From positions 10,894,203 through 10,958,202 of the forward strand of contig NC_064037.1 in NCBI RefSeq assembly GCF_932526225.1: a DNA stretch of 64,000 nt, given 5' to 3'. Below are positions 1-13,910 of the stretch, piece by piece (within the stretch, counting starts at the first letter, position 1; each line of letters begins with the position of its first letter). Source of the DNA: Nematostella vectensis. Lineage: Eukaryota > Cnidaria > Anthozoa > Actiniaria > Edwardsiidae. Below the pieces are notes generated by a model, which was not told where the DNA came from, made no database searches, and saw only the letters and a list, made by a program, of their open reading frames with translations. Both the position numbers and the translations under genes were made by a program.

Positions 1-115
1 TATATAGTTAAATTTTCTTTTGCTGGTGCATTCTTCCAGGCTTTACATATACTGAGAAAAAGTTGTAACCGGTATTTTAGGTGTTTTTTATCTCAAAGTA
101 TCGTGGTCTTCTTAC

Positions 116-365
116 CTTGTGAAACTTTAGGCATTTGTGGTTGAGGAAGGAAAGGCTGCATGCTGCAGTCGAATGCGCTCCTGGGCGATGGCTTTTGTGG
201 ACAAACGTCTTGGTAATGTGAAGGTTGTTTAGAGACGAAATACGCAGATTGCGCGGAGCAATCTCCCATTAGATGAGGGCTGTATTTGGGAGAAGGAGGG
301 ACAATGTTGTGAGGAGAGTAGTGTGGAGACTGCTGATAAAATAGGAACGGGTCTTGGTAAAACAT
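116..365 (-). CDS. probable coding exon of an unrecognised gene (5' exon)
   Basis: The minus-strand frame is open and starts at an ATG at 365 (reading MFYQDPFLFY). It runs about 83 codons rich in Ser, Pro, Tyr and Gln, with repeated SPHYSPH / SPKYSPH motifs, to a good splice donor (CACAAG|GTAAGA) whose exon side ends at 116. The low-complexity S/P/Y-rich composition looks like the disordered N-terminus of a transcriptional regulator, but no domain is visible and I do not recognise the gene. The frame stays open upstream to about 490 without another ATG, so it could also be an internal exon. Later exons would lie beyond the left edge of the window. Confidence 0.4.
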
Positions 366-401
366 GTCGGCCCGGGTCGTTTGCGATTTACTGCACTTCA
401 A

Positions 402-3400
402 CTCTGTTGCAGAAACCTTTGTGAAGATACTTGTTTGAAGTTCGAATCCCCTCTGGCGGAATACTCTTTTTCGAGCACTTAAATGGCTTCTTTATTGCCA
501 GGCCTTTTGCAGACGAGTGGCTCGTTCAGTCGGTGATTGACAGACTTGTAAATGTCTTGAGTAAACAAACGGGCCCTTTGGGGCTTTATTAAGCGTTTTA
601 GAGAGCCAATTTGCGTGCTAAAAGTATTAATAGCAAACTCCCGGTCAGTCTTGACATATTGGTGCAAAAGAGCCGCCCTATCCATGAAAGGGTCTTATTG
701 CCCCTCTTCACATTACAGTTGCAATTAATGCCGCTCGTTACTCAATTACAGCTTATTATGGCTCAAACCTTGCTGTCAATTGTAAGGTCATTATCTCCTA
801 GATAATCGAAGGCGGAATTCAATTACACAGTACAACAAAACGCTAAGAGCGCTTGGGGGATAGTGTATGTACGCGCTTTTTGATAGGTTTTCATGAATAA
901 CAAAGAAATTCCCACAATGGGCCTTTTCGCCTCTGCAAACAACCATCGACCTTTTTAAAAGCACTGACTTTGGTGAGATTTACTACCATTTCAAAACCTT
1001 TTGTCCACGAATGAAAGTCAATATTTTACTGAAAGCCTGTTTTTTAAGGTATGCTGGCAGAGCAATTTCCATAAAATTTGACATATTTCTTTTCTGCTAT
1101 TTGAATGTGAAATACTAGTAACAGCGCTGACAAAAGACCAATCTCGGCTTAAACAATGCTTTGGATTCATCTTAATACATTTGATAATCAACCACTTTGT
1201 TTGAACTACTGTTTTTGATTTTAACTCTTTGCCCTCTAGTCATATCCCCCTCAAAGTAACTATTTCAACAGTTCCGTACTAAAAATGTATTTTGTCAGAC
1301 ATTTACTAACGTACAAAACTCATTATTTTACCTAGAATAACAGTTTTCCTCTAAGTGCCATTTCCACACGCTCATGGAAAACCAAACTTTGTAGCAGATA
1401 GCTTTTCGCGAAAAAGTGGTTTGTGTGTGATGTCATTATAAGACATTACAGTCTTTTGGAGGCGTTAATATGAATAAGAGTTGGAAGAGGAAATTACCTT
1501 CTATCGACTTCGAACAATGAAACAAAGTGTTTGTCATTTGTACGGCACACGTTTGAAGTGTACACAAACTCGAGTGAAATGCATCGCCACAAACGCCGCA
1601 CTGACATGCTTCAAATAGTGATCGAACTAGTTAATTAAAATGACACAATAGCAGCTTTGTTTTCTACTATAACGATCGTATTTTGCAGACTTAATGATGA
1701 GCTCGCACCATGAGCCGAAACCATAAAGTTTAAAGTCTCATTTTCGTTCTTTAATGGCATTTTATCAAAGATCGCCAGCAGAGAAAACGGCAAGCAGAAG
1801 AATAGATAATGATGAGGAGTTAAAAAAGACATTTTGTCCTACTTTGTCGCCTGTGAAATCCTTAAAAATGCGAGGGAGGTTTAACGAGCATAAGTGGTGT
1901 ATATTTACGATAAAATCTATCATGTAGTAGACCAGTTTGTAATGGAAAGTGCAAGCTTTAAAGTACTTAGACACGAAAGTCCGCCATTTGAAGTGAAATT
2001 GATGGAATAAAGAGACTGCTTGAATAAATCATTTGAATGATTATTTTGCAAAACGGCTGATGATAACGTTCGGCAAAATTTTCTATACGGTTATAGCAGT
2101 CCTCCCGAAAATGGCTTCGCATTTCCGGGACTTCAAACCAATACAGACCAATATTCTAAAGTGACCTGTCTCGTTACAGGGTCAAAAACGTAGTGCGTAT
2201 TTCAGCTTTCTCTATCGGCTTTGCAACTTTTATTTAAAAGATAAACGTTTTTTTTTTGTTATTCTGTTATTGAAAGAAGAAGTTTGGGGTTTATGCCAAT
2301 TAAAGGATTTCAGTGTATGAAAGTAATCTAGCAAATATCTTAAAAGCTAGATTTACCTTTTAAGTTTTGAAACGATAAAATCTTGATAGCGATTTTAACG
2401 ATCAAGGAGCGCGTGGCTTCGCTATTATTATTCCACTTGAAATTTAACGGATTGAATGTAAGGCTTCCTTCATCTTTACTTCAAAATCCTGATAACAGGA
2501 GCCCTAAAAACTTGAATTTTACTTGATTCCCCTTCATATGTTTACAGACGTTTTAGCCTTTATCTTTCTTCTTAAAAAAGACATCTCGCTTACTCGAGGT
2601 GATTTTATATTCTCTTTATTCAACTCTTTATACTTTGAAAAGAGAATTCGAGGGAAGGGGCTGGAGGGAGGGGGAGGTGCAGTTAAAGGTGTCATATGGA
2701 AAAAGGATAGTATTTAAAAATCCTCGAATTAAGAAATGGTTCAGGCACTCACCCCCCCCCCCCCCCCCCTCCTTTCCAGTGTACGCACCTGAATATCCCT
2801 CGATTACTTATTGCTTAACTGTTTTGCTTATTCTTACAACTTTGGTCCATTTATATATAGGTACATCTTTGACATTTCCCAAAAGAGGGAAAGATATACC
2901 ATATCAGTTCATTTCTTTTCCGATAACTGGTATATCTGGTAAAACTGGGAGTATCATTAAGGTGAAGTATTTTATATTTTTGATTAACTATATACTTTAA
3001 CTCTTAACTAAACACACAATGCTGGATTTGATTTGGTAAACGAGTTACAGACGCCTTATAAGAAAAAAACTAAAACACATTTCTTCTCTAGAAAAATGTG
3101 TGCTTTGCCATATTATCGACACGTGTTCTTCAAGGTTTCACGATAAAAATCATTTCTATTCTGGTTTTTTTACGAAGGTTTTTTATACTTGAAACCATTT
3201 ACAAAAATGTTTTAAGAGCCCAAAGTGTGGATGTAAAAAACTCGAGACGACGTTTTAGAAGGTATATGTGTTTACTGACGTTTTGCTGTGTGGTGTAGAG
3301 GAAGCAAACAGATCAACAGAACGACCAAGTGCTTTTAACGACTTCCAAACAATTCCATTGTTAAGGGTTTGTTGGCAAATTTTATAATCAGCATTTAGCG

Positions 3401-4260
3401 CAGGTGGTCAGCATCCAATCTAAACAGGGCCTCTTTTGTGTCTTGAATTGAAAGATCAATGAACATTTTGTAAGAATAAAGGGCTCATGCAAATTAAACG
3501 AAAGCTTCTTACAATAAATGGGTTCATAAAAATAGATCTCAAATTCCTAAAACAGGTTGCACAAGAAAGTTAAAAAAACTGGGGCAGGTTAAAATCGGCA
3601 TCAGCTTTTTCACGTGCTTTGCTGTGTCTATTTATCCTCTCTTTTGCATTTCTATCATTGCAGTTGACTTTGCTAGGTCGTACAGGCTGGTAAAGGGGGT
3701 ATAGATCAAGTTTCATGGACCGAAACCTGGCCTTTCACCTTTCACGGACGTCGAAATGGACGATTTCACGTTTCTCGTAGGGTGAAAAATGGCCAAATCT
3801 TGTTTCACGAAAATACCCTTACCACCCTGTAGGTAATATCGCAATTTTTAGTAAAATTGTGTTATAACATGGAAATGCGAGAGATAATCTCCAAATAGCC
3901 AAATAAGGAAAATAGTACTCAACATTTTGGAGAAAAGTAGAAGTTGTTCAGCGAAATTGGTAAAAGAAATCCAACGGGAAAGAAACTCAGGTTTTCATTT
4001 TTATTTGTTTGTGTGAATCTGTGTAAGAGTAAAGAACTTTGAATGTTTCTGTTCTTTAAGGAAATACTCTCATTATTTCCTGACTACGTGCCTGTATTTC
4101 AACAGCTTATGGAAATATAGTATATCAGGTAGAGGTGTGTCAGCTCTGACACTATCTGCCTGCTTTTGACCCGCTTATGGGCAAATAGCGATCGAGTCAG
4201 GGGGAGTCCTGAATCAGGAAGTCCTGATTACAAGGAGAGTGTAACTTAAAAAAATAGTAG
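402..4260. other. intergenic AT-rich DNA
   Basis: No gene is supported here. Short open frames on both strands lack domains, splice context or codon bias. There is a poly-C tract at about 2751-2769. The stretch left of about 1,500 could hold the promoter of the minus-strand gene at 116-365. Confidence 0.5.
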
Positions 4261-5255
4261 TTGTGGTGGTGGTGATGATTGTGGTAGTTCGGGTGGTAGT
4301 TGTAGCTGAGGTGGTAGGAGTGATAGTAGTGGTAGTTGAGGTGGTAGGAGTGATAGTGGTGGTAGTTGAGGTGGTAGGAGTGATGATGGTGGTAGTTGAG
4401 GTGGTAGTGATGATTGTTGTAGTTTGGGTGGTAGTTGTAGCTGAGGTGGTAGGAGTGATAGTAGTGGTAGTTGAGGTGGTAGGAGTGATAGTGGTGGTAG
4501 TTGAGGTGGTAGGAGTGATAGTGGTGGTAGCTGAGGTGGTAGTGATGATTGTGGTAGTTTGGGTGGTAGTTGTAGCTGAGGTGGTAGGAGTGATGATAGT
4601 GGTAGTTGAGGTGGTAGGAGTGATAGTGGTGGTAGTTGAGGTGGTAGGAGTGATGATGGTGGTAGTTGAGGTGGTAGTGATGATTGTGGTAGTTTGGGTG
4701 GTAGTTGTAGCTGAGGTGGTAGGAGTGATAGTGGTGGTAGTTGAGGTGGTAGGAGTGATGATAGTGGTAGTTGAGGTGGTAGGAGTGATGATGGTGGTAG
4801 TTGTGGTGGTGGTGATGATTGTGGTAGTTCGGGTGGTAGTTGTAGCTGAGGTGGTAGGAGTGATAGTGGTGGTAGTTGAGGTGGTAGGAGTGATGATAGT
4901 GGTAGTTGAGGTGGTAGGAGTGATGATGGTGGTAGTTGTGGTGGTGATGATTGTGGTAGTTCGGGTGGTAGTTGTAGCTGAGGTGGTAGGAGTGATAGTG
5001 GTGGTAGTTGAGGTGGTAGGAGTGATGATAGTGGTAGTTGAGGTGGTAGGAGTGATGATGGTGGTAGTTGTGGTGGTGATGATTGTGGTAGTTCGGGTGG
5101 TAGTTGTAGCTGAGGTGGTAGGAGTGATAGTGGTGGTAGTTGAGGTGGTAGGAGTGATGATAGTGGTAGTTGAGGTGGTAGGAGTGATGATGGTGGTAGT
5201 TGAGGTGGTAGGAGTGATGATGGTGGTAGTGGTAGTTGAGATGGTGATATGGTAG
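4261..5255. repeat. triplet-based GT-rich minisatellite array
   Basis: About 1 kb of 27-30 bp units such as GGTGGTAGTTGAGGTGGTAG, alternating with GTGATGATTGTGGTAG blocks. They are grouped into longer blocks of roughly 130 bp that each begin near TTGTAGCTGAGGTGG. Nearly all changes are in multiples of three, so several frames stay open on both strands. The predicted peptides are only Val-rich on one strand and Tyr/His, Thr or Pro/Leu-rich on the other, with no other sign of coding. Confidence 0.85.
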
Positions 5256-7816
5256 TGGTAGTTGGGGTGGTAGGTATGATAAAAAGGGGAGTAATGGTGA
5301 TAGTTTGGGTAGTTTGGGGTGGTAGCCATAGTGTATCATCCTGCAAGACATAGGAATACTTAACACTATATGGAGAATTTTCTAACTGCTACAATATCTC
5401 CTGTTTTTCTTTTGACAGGGAAGAAAAACAAGCTAAACCCTGGATTGAAAGGGATAAAAACACACTCACAACACTTTCTCTTGAGCCATGTTATTAACAA
5501 TTTAGGGTAAGGATTAGTTACAAAGAACTGTGCAGCATATTTAAGCTGCAATTAGGTTTATTTTAAATTTGTAGTATTGGCCTATTATTCTAAGATGACA
5601 TATAACACAGACACTACAACACCTCATAAAGTGTACTAGAATTGAGATGAGATGTCTTTCTATTTAAGTTAAAGTCAGGAAAATCAACACAAAGGCAATG
5701 CACCTGGCTGATATGTTTTTGCCATGTCAAATAGTGCTTTTTTAAATCGGTAATATATCCACATAAACGAACTTCATCTGAAGAAAGTCTATGAAGTTCA
5801 CACCAAAGAGAATCTCATTTCAGTTGAAGTGTCTGTGCCACATACAAATTTACAGATATAATGTCCTAGTTTATATAACTTTGTACACAAATCTCTTAAA
5901 ATTGATTTGAATCTAATAATACACCAACTTACAGTCTCTCTTGGGAAATTGCAAGATACTTTTATATTCTTGTGGCTACCTGTGGCATTCTGATGCCCAT
6001 CAGATAGAACAAAAAACTGGTGGTGGCAGTTTGATTTATACACATTTATTGTTTCTTCCCTTTGATTTTTACTAAGCAAATGCACCACAATAATACGTCA
6101 AAGCTTGTTACCCATCATCCAAAAGAGAAACAGACAGAGTAACAAAGTGCCAGATTTATTAATAGCACTTTTGAACTTGCAAACTCTAATTAAACAAAGT
6201 TTTAATATGATTTTCCAAGAAAGATACTTATCCTTCAATTAGCAAACTCACTGAAAAGCTGCTGTCATCGGATAAAGCAAGGACTGAAATTTTATGAAAG
6301 AGTCCCATTCCATGTGTTACATGACCTAAAATGGATCTAAACCAAAAAAAGTGAACACTAATTTAGCTGAGTTTAAAGCTCGAAATTAAACAGAGTAGAA
6401 ACTATAAGTGCAGCACTTAACAAACACATGTCTGTGTAGAGCGGACACAAACTTTGTAGTATTGAATTATAACACTGCAGCGTTGAGCTATGAAAGCTGA
6501 CACAGCAGTAAAAAAAACAAAAAACAAAAAAAAAACAGGCACCTTAGCTAACCCAGCTATCTGGTGAATTCAATAGCATATTAACACTGTTAAATAGTTA
6601 AAGTATTGTTAAAATGTCCATGTACAATAAAAGCCTGATATATGCGCCAATGCCTGGAACTAACATTAAAAATTTAACCCAAATCAAGGCTTTCTTCAAG
6701 AATTACAGCAAATGTAATAAAGTTAGAATAGAGCCTCAATTTGATGCTTTTGTCTTGTGGACATTGTAGCATATATTGAATTCAGGTTCAACTTTGTGGA
6801 AATGAGCAAGGAGTACAACACAATTAGTTTTAAACCTATGTACCTATCTAAAAAATTAGAGGAATATAAAAAAGAAGAGATAAAAAGCCCATTGTGCTGA
6901 ACAATGAGATATGTGACAACAGTAAACACTCCATTAGGCAAACAGTAAAAACACAGAACTTCAACAAGATATCAAATTATGATATGGGAAAATTTCACAT
7001 CCACCATATGGGAAAATTTCACATCCACCCTAACCTTTACTGTAGCTCTTCAAGTCAGAGAAAGACACTTAACCAGTATATCAAATTATTGGGATCAAAT
7101 GATGTGACAGCCCTTTTGTTTCTTGGGAATCGTTAGAAGGGAAAGGCCACAACATTGAGGCTTGTAGCCTCCAAAGATTTTACAAATCTGAGTGAGTAAT
7201 ACATGAGCTATGCGAAATGCGAGGCTGACAATGGGAAAAGCACACTTGTCAGTGTTATAGGCAGAAGCAAACTATAACTGAGCCAGACATACGCTATAAC
7301 TGTAGGAAAAATGTATTCACTAACACAATATGATTATGACTGAGGCAGCGTGACATAGAATTGGAAAGCCCCACGGAAAAGTGTTACTAAGTTATTATAA
7401 ATTACAAGACCCTATGTGGTCTTACTCCTACATTCATGTAGTTCGAACCTCAGGCCTATCCAATACTTTGAGCTAGATTTTTCATAGATCTTTTAGACAA
7501 ATCTCCTGGTGTACCACATGGCTAAGTGATACAGGAAATTATACACCCCACCCACCCTGAATAGCGAATTTCAGTTGCTGAGCGGACTGGCCTGATCACT
7601 CAGGCAGCGTTTTCACACATCTCACCTTCTCCCACTTCGCGCATGTGTGCGCAATATCCACCCCAATAGCGCATGTCTAGCGCTGATCAATAGCATTACG
7701 GGCTCGTCTAGCCTCGCTTCTAAGTATGTACACTACTGCATGTTAGTTCAATAAATCTTTGTCAGTCACGTGACCTTCACGTGCCCTGGCAAGTACGAGG
7801 TCGAAGTTGGTCAAGG
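5256..7816. other. AT-rich region downstream of the GRK gene
   Basis: I see no supported gene. The region probably includes the 3' untranslated sequence of the minus-strand GRK gene just left of 7817. A plus-strand AATAAA occurs at about 7750. Short ORFs here look like chance openings. Confidence 0.4.
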
Positions 7817-10800
7817 TTAAGGCAAGGATGGACCGTGTGATGGGACAGGACCATTTTCCTCTTTGCTGTACTGTGTGACGTAGCGATGACCAGTGCTCAT
7901 TATTTTTGCGCCGGCCTTCATCATGACCTGTGCCTGCTGAAACGATTGCTTTATCTCCTTTAGCCATTCTTGGAATTCTGTTTCAGTCTGAGGGGAAATA
8001 GAAGAATGTCAAGGAACAAAGGATATGCTGCATTTAAAGAAATTGCTGCTGTGAGTTACATGTGTGGATTGATGGGGAGCATGTGACAACGTAAGCACAC
8101 TACATGATACTGCTGCAGTATCGCTTTGTGCCACATGCATAGGATCGATCTGTTTCGTCTGTGAACCATGGTTGACTTGAGCACATTATCAAAGTGTGCG
8201 TGCATGTGTTTTGTAAGTGCATAGCATAAGCATGGTTAGTGTGTGAATATGTGGTTAGTGCGTGCACATGTCATTTTTTTAGTTGAACCTGTGTGCGCAA
8301 GTAACTAATTAATGTAATGTATGTGTAATGCAAGGGTCTATGATATGTTGTTGGGGTGTGAGATGTGTGGTTGGGGTGTGTGAAATGTAATTGTGTGTAG
8401 TTCTGCATTGTGTGTGAGATGTATGACATGTAATTTGGGTGTGAGTTGGCGTGCATGATACGTTGTTGGGGTATTTGGGGTGTGTGATATGGTGTAGGGG
8501 TTACTGCAAGGCTCTTCACCTCTGCTCTGAGAATCTGTGGGTCTCTTCCGTTGATGCTGATCTTGATGCAGTTAAATCCCTTATGCTGGATTTCTTCCAC
8601 CCCAGTGATGTTTTCCATCACAAGTAAACTTGGAGAGTTCTGAAACAAAATATCAGATGAATTTCTACCAAAATACTCGTTAAACCTCCTTTACTTGGTT
8701 ATGGAGCAAAGCACTGGTTAGAATCAAAAGGTTATTTTGGAGAGTTCTGAAACAAAATACCAGATGAAATTCTACCAAAATACTCCTTAAACCTCCTTTA
8801 CTTGGTTATGGAGCAAAGCACTGGTTAGAATCAAAAGGTTCTAAATCAAAGCATTTGATAAATGTGGTGAATCCCTGAGATAAGCACTCGAAAAACTCGA
8901 CAAGTTCTGGAAAACACCACTTGTTTGTCGGACAATTGTTGAGCAAAACTCAGTTAATTCCAGTGCAAAGCAGTCGATACTGAAAAAAAGCATTGAGGTA
9001 AATTTTAGAGCAAAGCTTTCATTGAGCTCCGGAGGTACAGAGAAGGCACTCATCACATACAGAATCAAAGAGTATGTGAGCCAACTAGTTAATGCAAAGA
9101 ATTTTCCCTCGTTTTTTCTTTTGTACATAAATTGTATACACAATACTGAACGGAGTATCAAAAAGAACCTATCAAAGATGCAAATAAAATAAAAAGTAAA
9201 TAAAATAAAATTTTCATTTTTCGTTTTTTTTTAATCACAGGAAGAACAGTACCACCGTACTGTTCTAAAATACTGTACTAAAATTGGTGTTGATACTATT
9301 TGAATCTTGACGCGAATCGGCAAGTATTAAGTGCTAAAACAAAGAGAAAGAATAGCTCTCTAGCACTGTACGTTTTTTGAAAACGAACAACTTGCATTGA
9401 ATTGAATCGTAGAAGATCGACAGACGTCGGTAACAAGTAATGCACATGCTCAACCCACATGGAAGACTTTTCCAACAAACCTAGCGCATATATATTTTAC
9501 GGCTATAGCAATACTGCCATAGTGGTCACAGGTCACAGGTCACATATTGGAGTCCCTTTTATACTAAAAAGATTTAACCGGAAGTTTTCACACCGTTAAC
9601 AGATGAACCAAGGATCACTGTGTTAAGAAAGCGCAGAAACACCATAAAACGTTTACAGGTGATCGATCCGACCATCCGACGATAAGGCCTAGATTAAACG
9701 GCGTGCCATAGTTGCACCGTTCTGGTTCGGTAAAGGTTCGATCATAGAGCGGCCCTACAATAAACGTCGAACTTTTTGTTTGTTAACTCCCATGGGTATG
9801 GAGTGTAACAATAGAGTCATTAGGCCCAAAATACATGCTGCTTTGTCTTATGACGCTAAAATGGAGGACAGAACACGAAGACTAGAAATGACTAGAAAAG
9901 CCTTCTTGGTCAGAGCAATATGGTCTAATAGGAAGAGGAGAATGAATTGATTACATGCCGCAATAGATTGGATAAAGAAAAGGCGACGACTCCTGCTGCG
10001 TCTTCTGTTTTTTCTTTAATTACAAAACGGCATTTCGCATGAAATGCACTCTCAATTCGTGTCCCCGAAACAAAAGCTGCACATCTGTACCCGACCCGTT
10101 GAGTCCTCAAGTAATGATTTCCGAAACGCCGCCATTTTTATTATTGCCTGAAAAGTGCGAGGTAAGGGGCTACATACGGGCTTTTAGGCTACATACAGGG
10201 TCTCAGGGGAGATATTGTCAATTGGGCGCATGCGCGAAGAACGGGGGGAGCCAATAATACTCTGCACTCTGCGGTAGCTTCTTTTTTTTATTTTTGTTCA
10301 ACCAAAACGATTTGCATTGATTATAAACTAATCTGCATAATGTAATCGTTATGACTGGTGCGACCTTGGAGCACCGTATAATTACTCGCCGTACCAAAGT
10401 CGCATTATCCGACTAGCCCACCCGCTCAAGAAAGTTGGTGCGACCTCCTCGTTTATTCAATTTCGTGCGCAATAAACGGCGTGCTAACGTCGCATTATCT
10501 GTCGAACTTTTCTAGAGCGGCTCGGTAATGCGACCCTGGCACGCCGTTTAATCTAGGCCTAAGGTGACACAAGTCACTCCCCAATAACTCACAAATTATG
10601 GATAACTGTGGATAACATGGGGACCTGCGCTAAGAGACCACGTGACTGTTTGGGTGACAAACTGATCACGTGACTATTTGGATGACAAACTAGCGCGCGC
10701 TCAGGCTTTTAGCGGCAAAATAACAGCAACAAAAACCAACTTATTTAGCGCTTTCGAAAAAAGCCAGAATTCTTTTTTCCAGAAAGGGTTTAGTTTTATT

Positions 10801-13797
10801 TAAAGATTTTATTTCTTCGTCGTTCTCTTTTGTGACGGGCGCAGTCAATTCTGATTATTTTTGTTTGCTTATATTGTTTTTAACTTGCCACCCAGAGAGG
10901 TCATGTGATCTCTTAGCGCAAGTCCCCTATTGGACTTACCATCTGTTCCCCTCTCCACTCTAGTCTGTTGGGGAACAGGTGGACGTACCGCCGCTGCCAA
11001 CTGTTCATGAACGGCCCGCCCAGCTTATACAGATAGCCCTCCAGTAACCTGTCGCCATCTTCTGCCATGTCTAGACAGACGAACAAGAGGAAATTCAGGA
11101 TTATATCACGACTTGAGGTTCTCGGCCCATAGAAAGCCCTATCACGAACAACGAGCAATGTATAGGGCACGACAGGTCAACTTTGACCAGGTTCAGTCTC
11201 GTGTGGCAGAAGGCTAGGCCCATTTAACATTGAACAGATTTAAAAAATAAATTGCCTGCAGCCAATTTATATGGGATAAAAACCTAACAAAAATCGTAAC
11301 AAAAAATATCAAAATAATGGAAAAAATATATATTTATGCATTCTCTCTGAGACCCGATACCTGCTCTTGTTTGGAAAAAATCCAGGCACAAACCGAAACT
11401 TCTAGATAGCAGATATTACCTGTAATTGAATTCTGATGTTTCGGTTTTTTCTTTGCCTGACATTTGTCGTGTTCCTGGTTAACAACCTCAAATACAGTTT
11501 CTGTGAATACAAAAAAAATAAAAATAAAAGTAAAGTAAAAAAAAACATTATGTTTCCCCCTTACCACAGTTTCACATTTCAGGTCGCAAAAGGATATGCT
11601 CCCGTGAGTTTGCGCGGGATTAACAACTGGTTCCTCGAAATCGCGCAAGCTTGACAGTTGGTTTAGCGAATTTGTTGAAGATAGTTACTTGGTCTCGCGA
11701 ATCTTTGCGGTATTGTCAGCTGGTCATGCGAGAAAACAAACGAACGAACGAACGACAAACTACAAAATAGAGCGACAAACGAAAAAACGATAAACGGACA
11801 AACAAAAAGCGACAAACGAACGAACAAAAAAAGGACAAAAGAATGAACGAATGACAAATGAACGAGCAAAGAGCGACAAACAAACGAACAAAGAGCAATA
11901 ATCGAACGACAAACGAGCGAACCAAAGCGACAAACGAACAAAGAGCGAAAAACTAACGAACGACAAACGAACGAACAAAGAGCGACAAACGAACGAACGA
12001 CAAACAAACGAACGAACAAAGAACGACCGAACGACAAATGAACGAACAAAGAGCGATAAACGAACGAACGACAAATGAACGAACAAAGAGCGACAAACGA
12101 ACGAACGACAAACCAACGAACAAAAAGGGACGAACGAAAAAAGTGCCAACAAACAAAGGAAGTTCAGAAAGCGTCTGGGATGATCTTGCCTGAAATCTCA
12201 GTTTGCCATCTCTCAGAAACCACCAAGTTAAAGTCTTTGTAAATTTCTTGGTCCTGATCTGTCATCTTCAAGAAGAAAAAAAATTAATTATTAAGAGTAG
12301 TTTTCATTGCGAAACCATAAGAGTTTCTTTTTTTTTAGTCTTACAGTTCGACACGCGCCACCGTAGCCACATTCGCAGTTTAAGGAAGTCATCTAATAGG
12401 GACCGTACTATTTGATAACGTGGCAAAGTAAAGATTTAATGTCCATGAAGGCCATATTATGAATGCTTAGTGTACATCCTTATTACCAAACGTTTTTTGC
12501 TTTGGTGACTACGGTAGCACATGTCGCACTATAACTTTAGCAGTTTTTGTCAGGGCGAGAATAGTGAGCTAACCTTTATGCCTTTCACGTCATCCTCATC
12601 AAAGGAACCAATGTCGAAGGCATCCGCGGCATTCACCTCGCCTCTCGGTGGGATGAGAGGCGGTGGGTACTAGGCAACAAACATATCATGACATTAACGG
12701 GAGGTAAACTAGCTTTAGCTGGTATAGCCTATTGTTGAAAAGGCAATAAGCAGTCAAGGAATTCCAGCAATTGAAATAGCACCTCCCTGTCCGATCACGC
12801 CCAAACCACACACCCTCACCCCACCTCCAAAGAAAATTCAGAAAGTTATGTTTTTTTATTCCTCCTATCCCTCCCTCCCTCAATTCTACTACTATACCCC
12901 AACATCCCGCCCTCTCCAAGTCCAACAACTGCGACATACCTTCCTCAGTCCTACTCCTATACCCCAACATCCCGCCCTCTCCAGGTCCAAACTCCCTCAG
13001 TCCTACTACTATACCCCCACATTCCGCCCTCTCCAAGTCCAACATCCCTCAGTCCTACTACTATACCCCCACATCCCGCCCTCTCCAAGTCCAACATCCC
13101 TCAGTCCTACTACTATACCCCCACATCCCGCCCTCTCCAAGTCCAACATCCCTCAGTCCTTCTACTATACCCCCACATCCCGCCCTCTCCAAGTCCAACA
13201 TCCCTCAGTCCTACTACTATACCCCCACATCCCGCCCTCTCCAAGTCCAACATCCCTCAGTCCTTCTACTATACCCCCACATCCCGCCCTCTCCAAGTCC
13301 AACGTCCCTCAGTCCTACTACTATACCCCCACATCCCGCCCTCTCCAAGTCCAACATCCCTCAGTCCTTCTACTATACCCCCACATCCCGCCCTCTCCAA
13401 GTCCAACGTCCCTCAGTTTTACTTCTATACCCCAACATCCCGCCCTTCTCCAAGTCCAACCTCTCTCAGTCCTACTACTATACCCCCACATCCCGCCCTC
13501 TTCAAGTCCAACAGCTGCGACATACCTCCCTCAGTCCTACTACTATACCCCCACATCCCGCCATATTCAAGTCCAACAGCTGCGACATACCTTGAGGAGT
13601 TCAACAAGTTTCCAATCAATGTCCTTGAAGAAACTATGTTCTCTGACCTCAGATGCTCTGAAGAACAATAACCAATTACAAGATAGACGGGACAGACACA
13701 CATACAGACGGACAGACAGACAGCGAGACAGACAGATAGCGAGACAGACAGACAAAGAAACAGACGGAAAGACAGCGAGACAACGAAACAGACAGCA

Positions 13798-13834
<37 letters not shown>

Positions 13835-13869
13835 GGCAGGCAGACAGGCAGGCAGGCAGGCAGGCAGGC

Positions 13870-13910
<41 letters not shown>

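Noticed and set aside
430-465. GTTCGAATCCC resembling a tRNA T-arm
   Set aside because: The bases on either side do not pair and no acceptor or anticodon arm is found.
4197-5366. Open frames of 330-389 codons rich in Tyr/His, Thr, Pro/Leu or Val
   Set aside because: All are translations of one GT-rich triplet minisatellite in different frames; no domain or splice support.
11663-12156. Phe/Val/Arg/Ser-rich minus-strand frames
   Set aside because: Produced by AACG/ACAA repeats inside a GRK intron.
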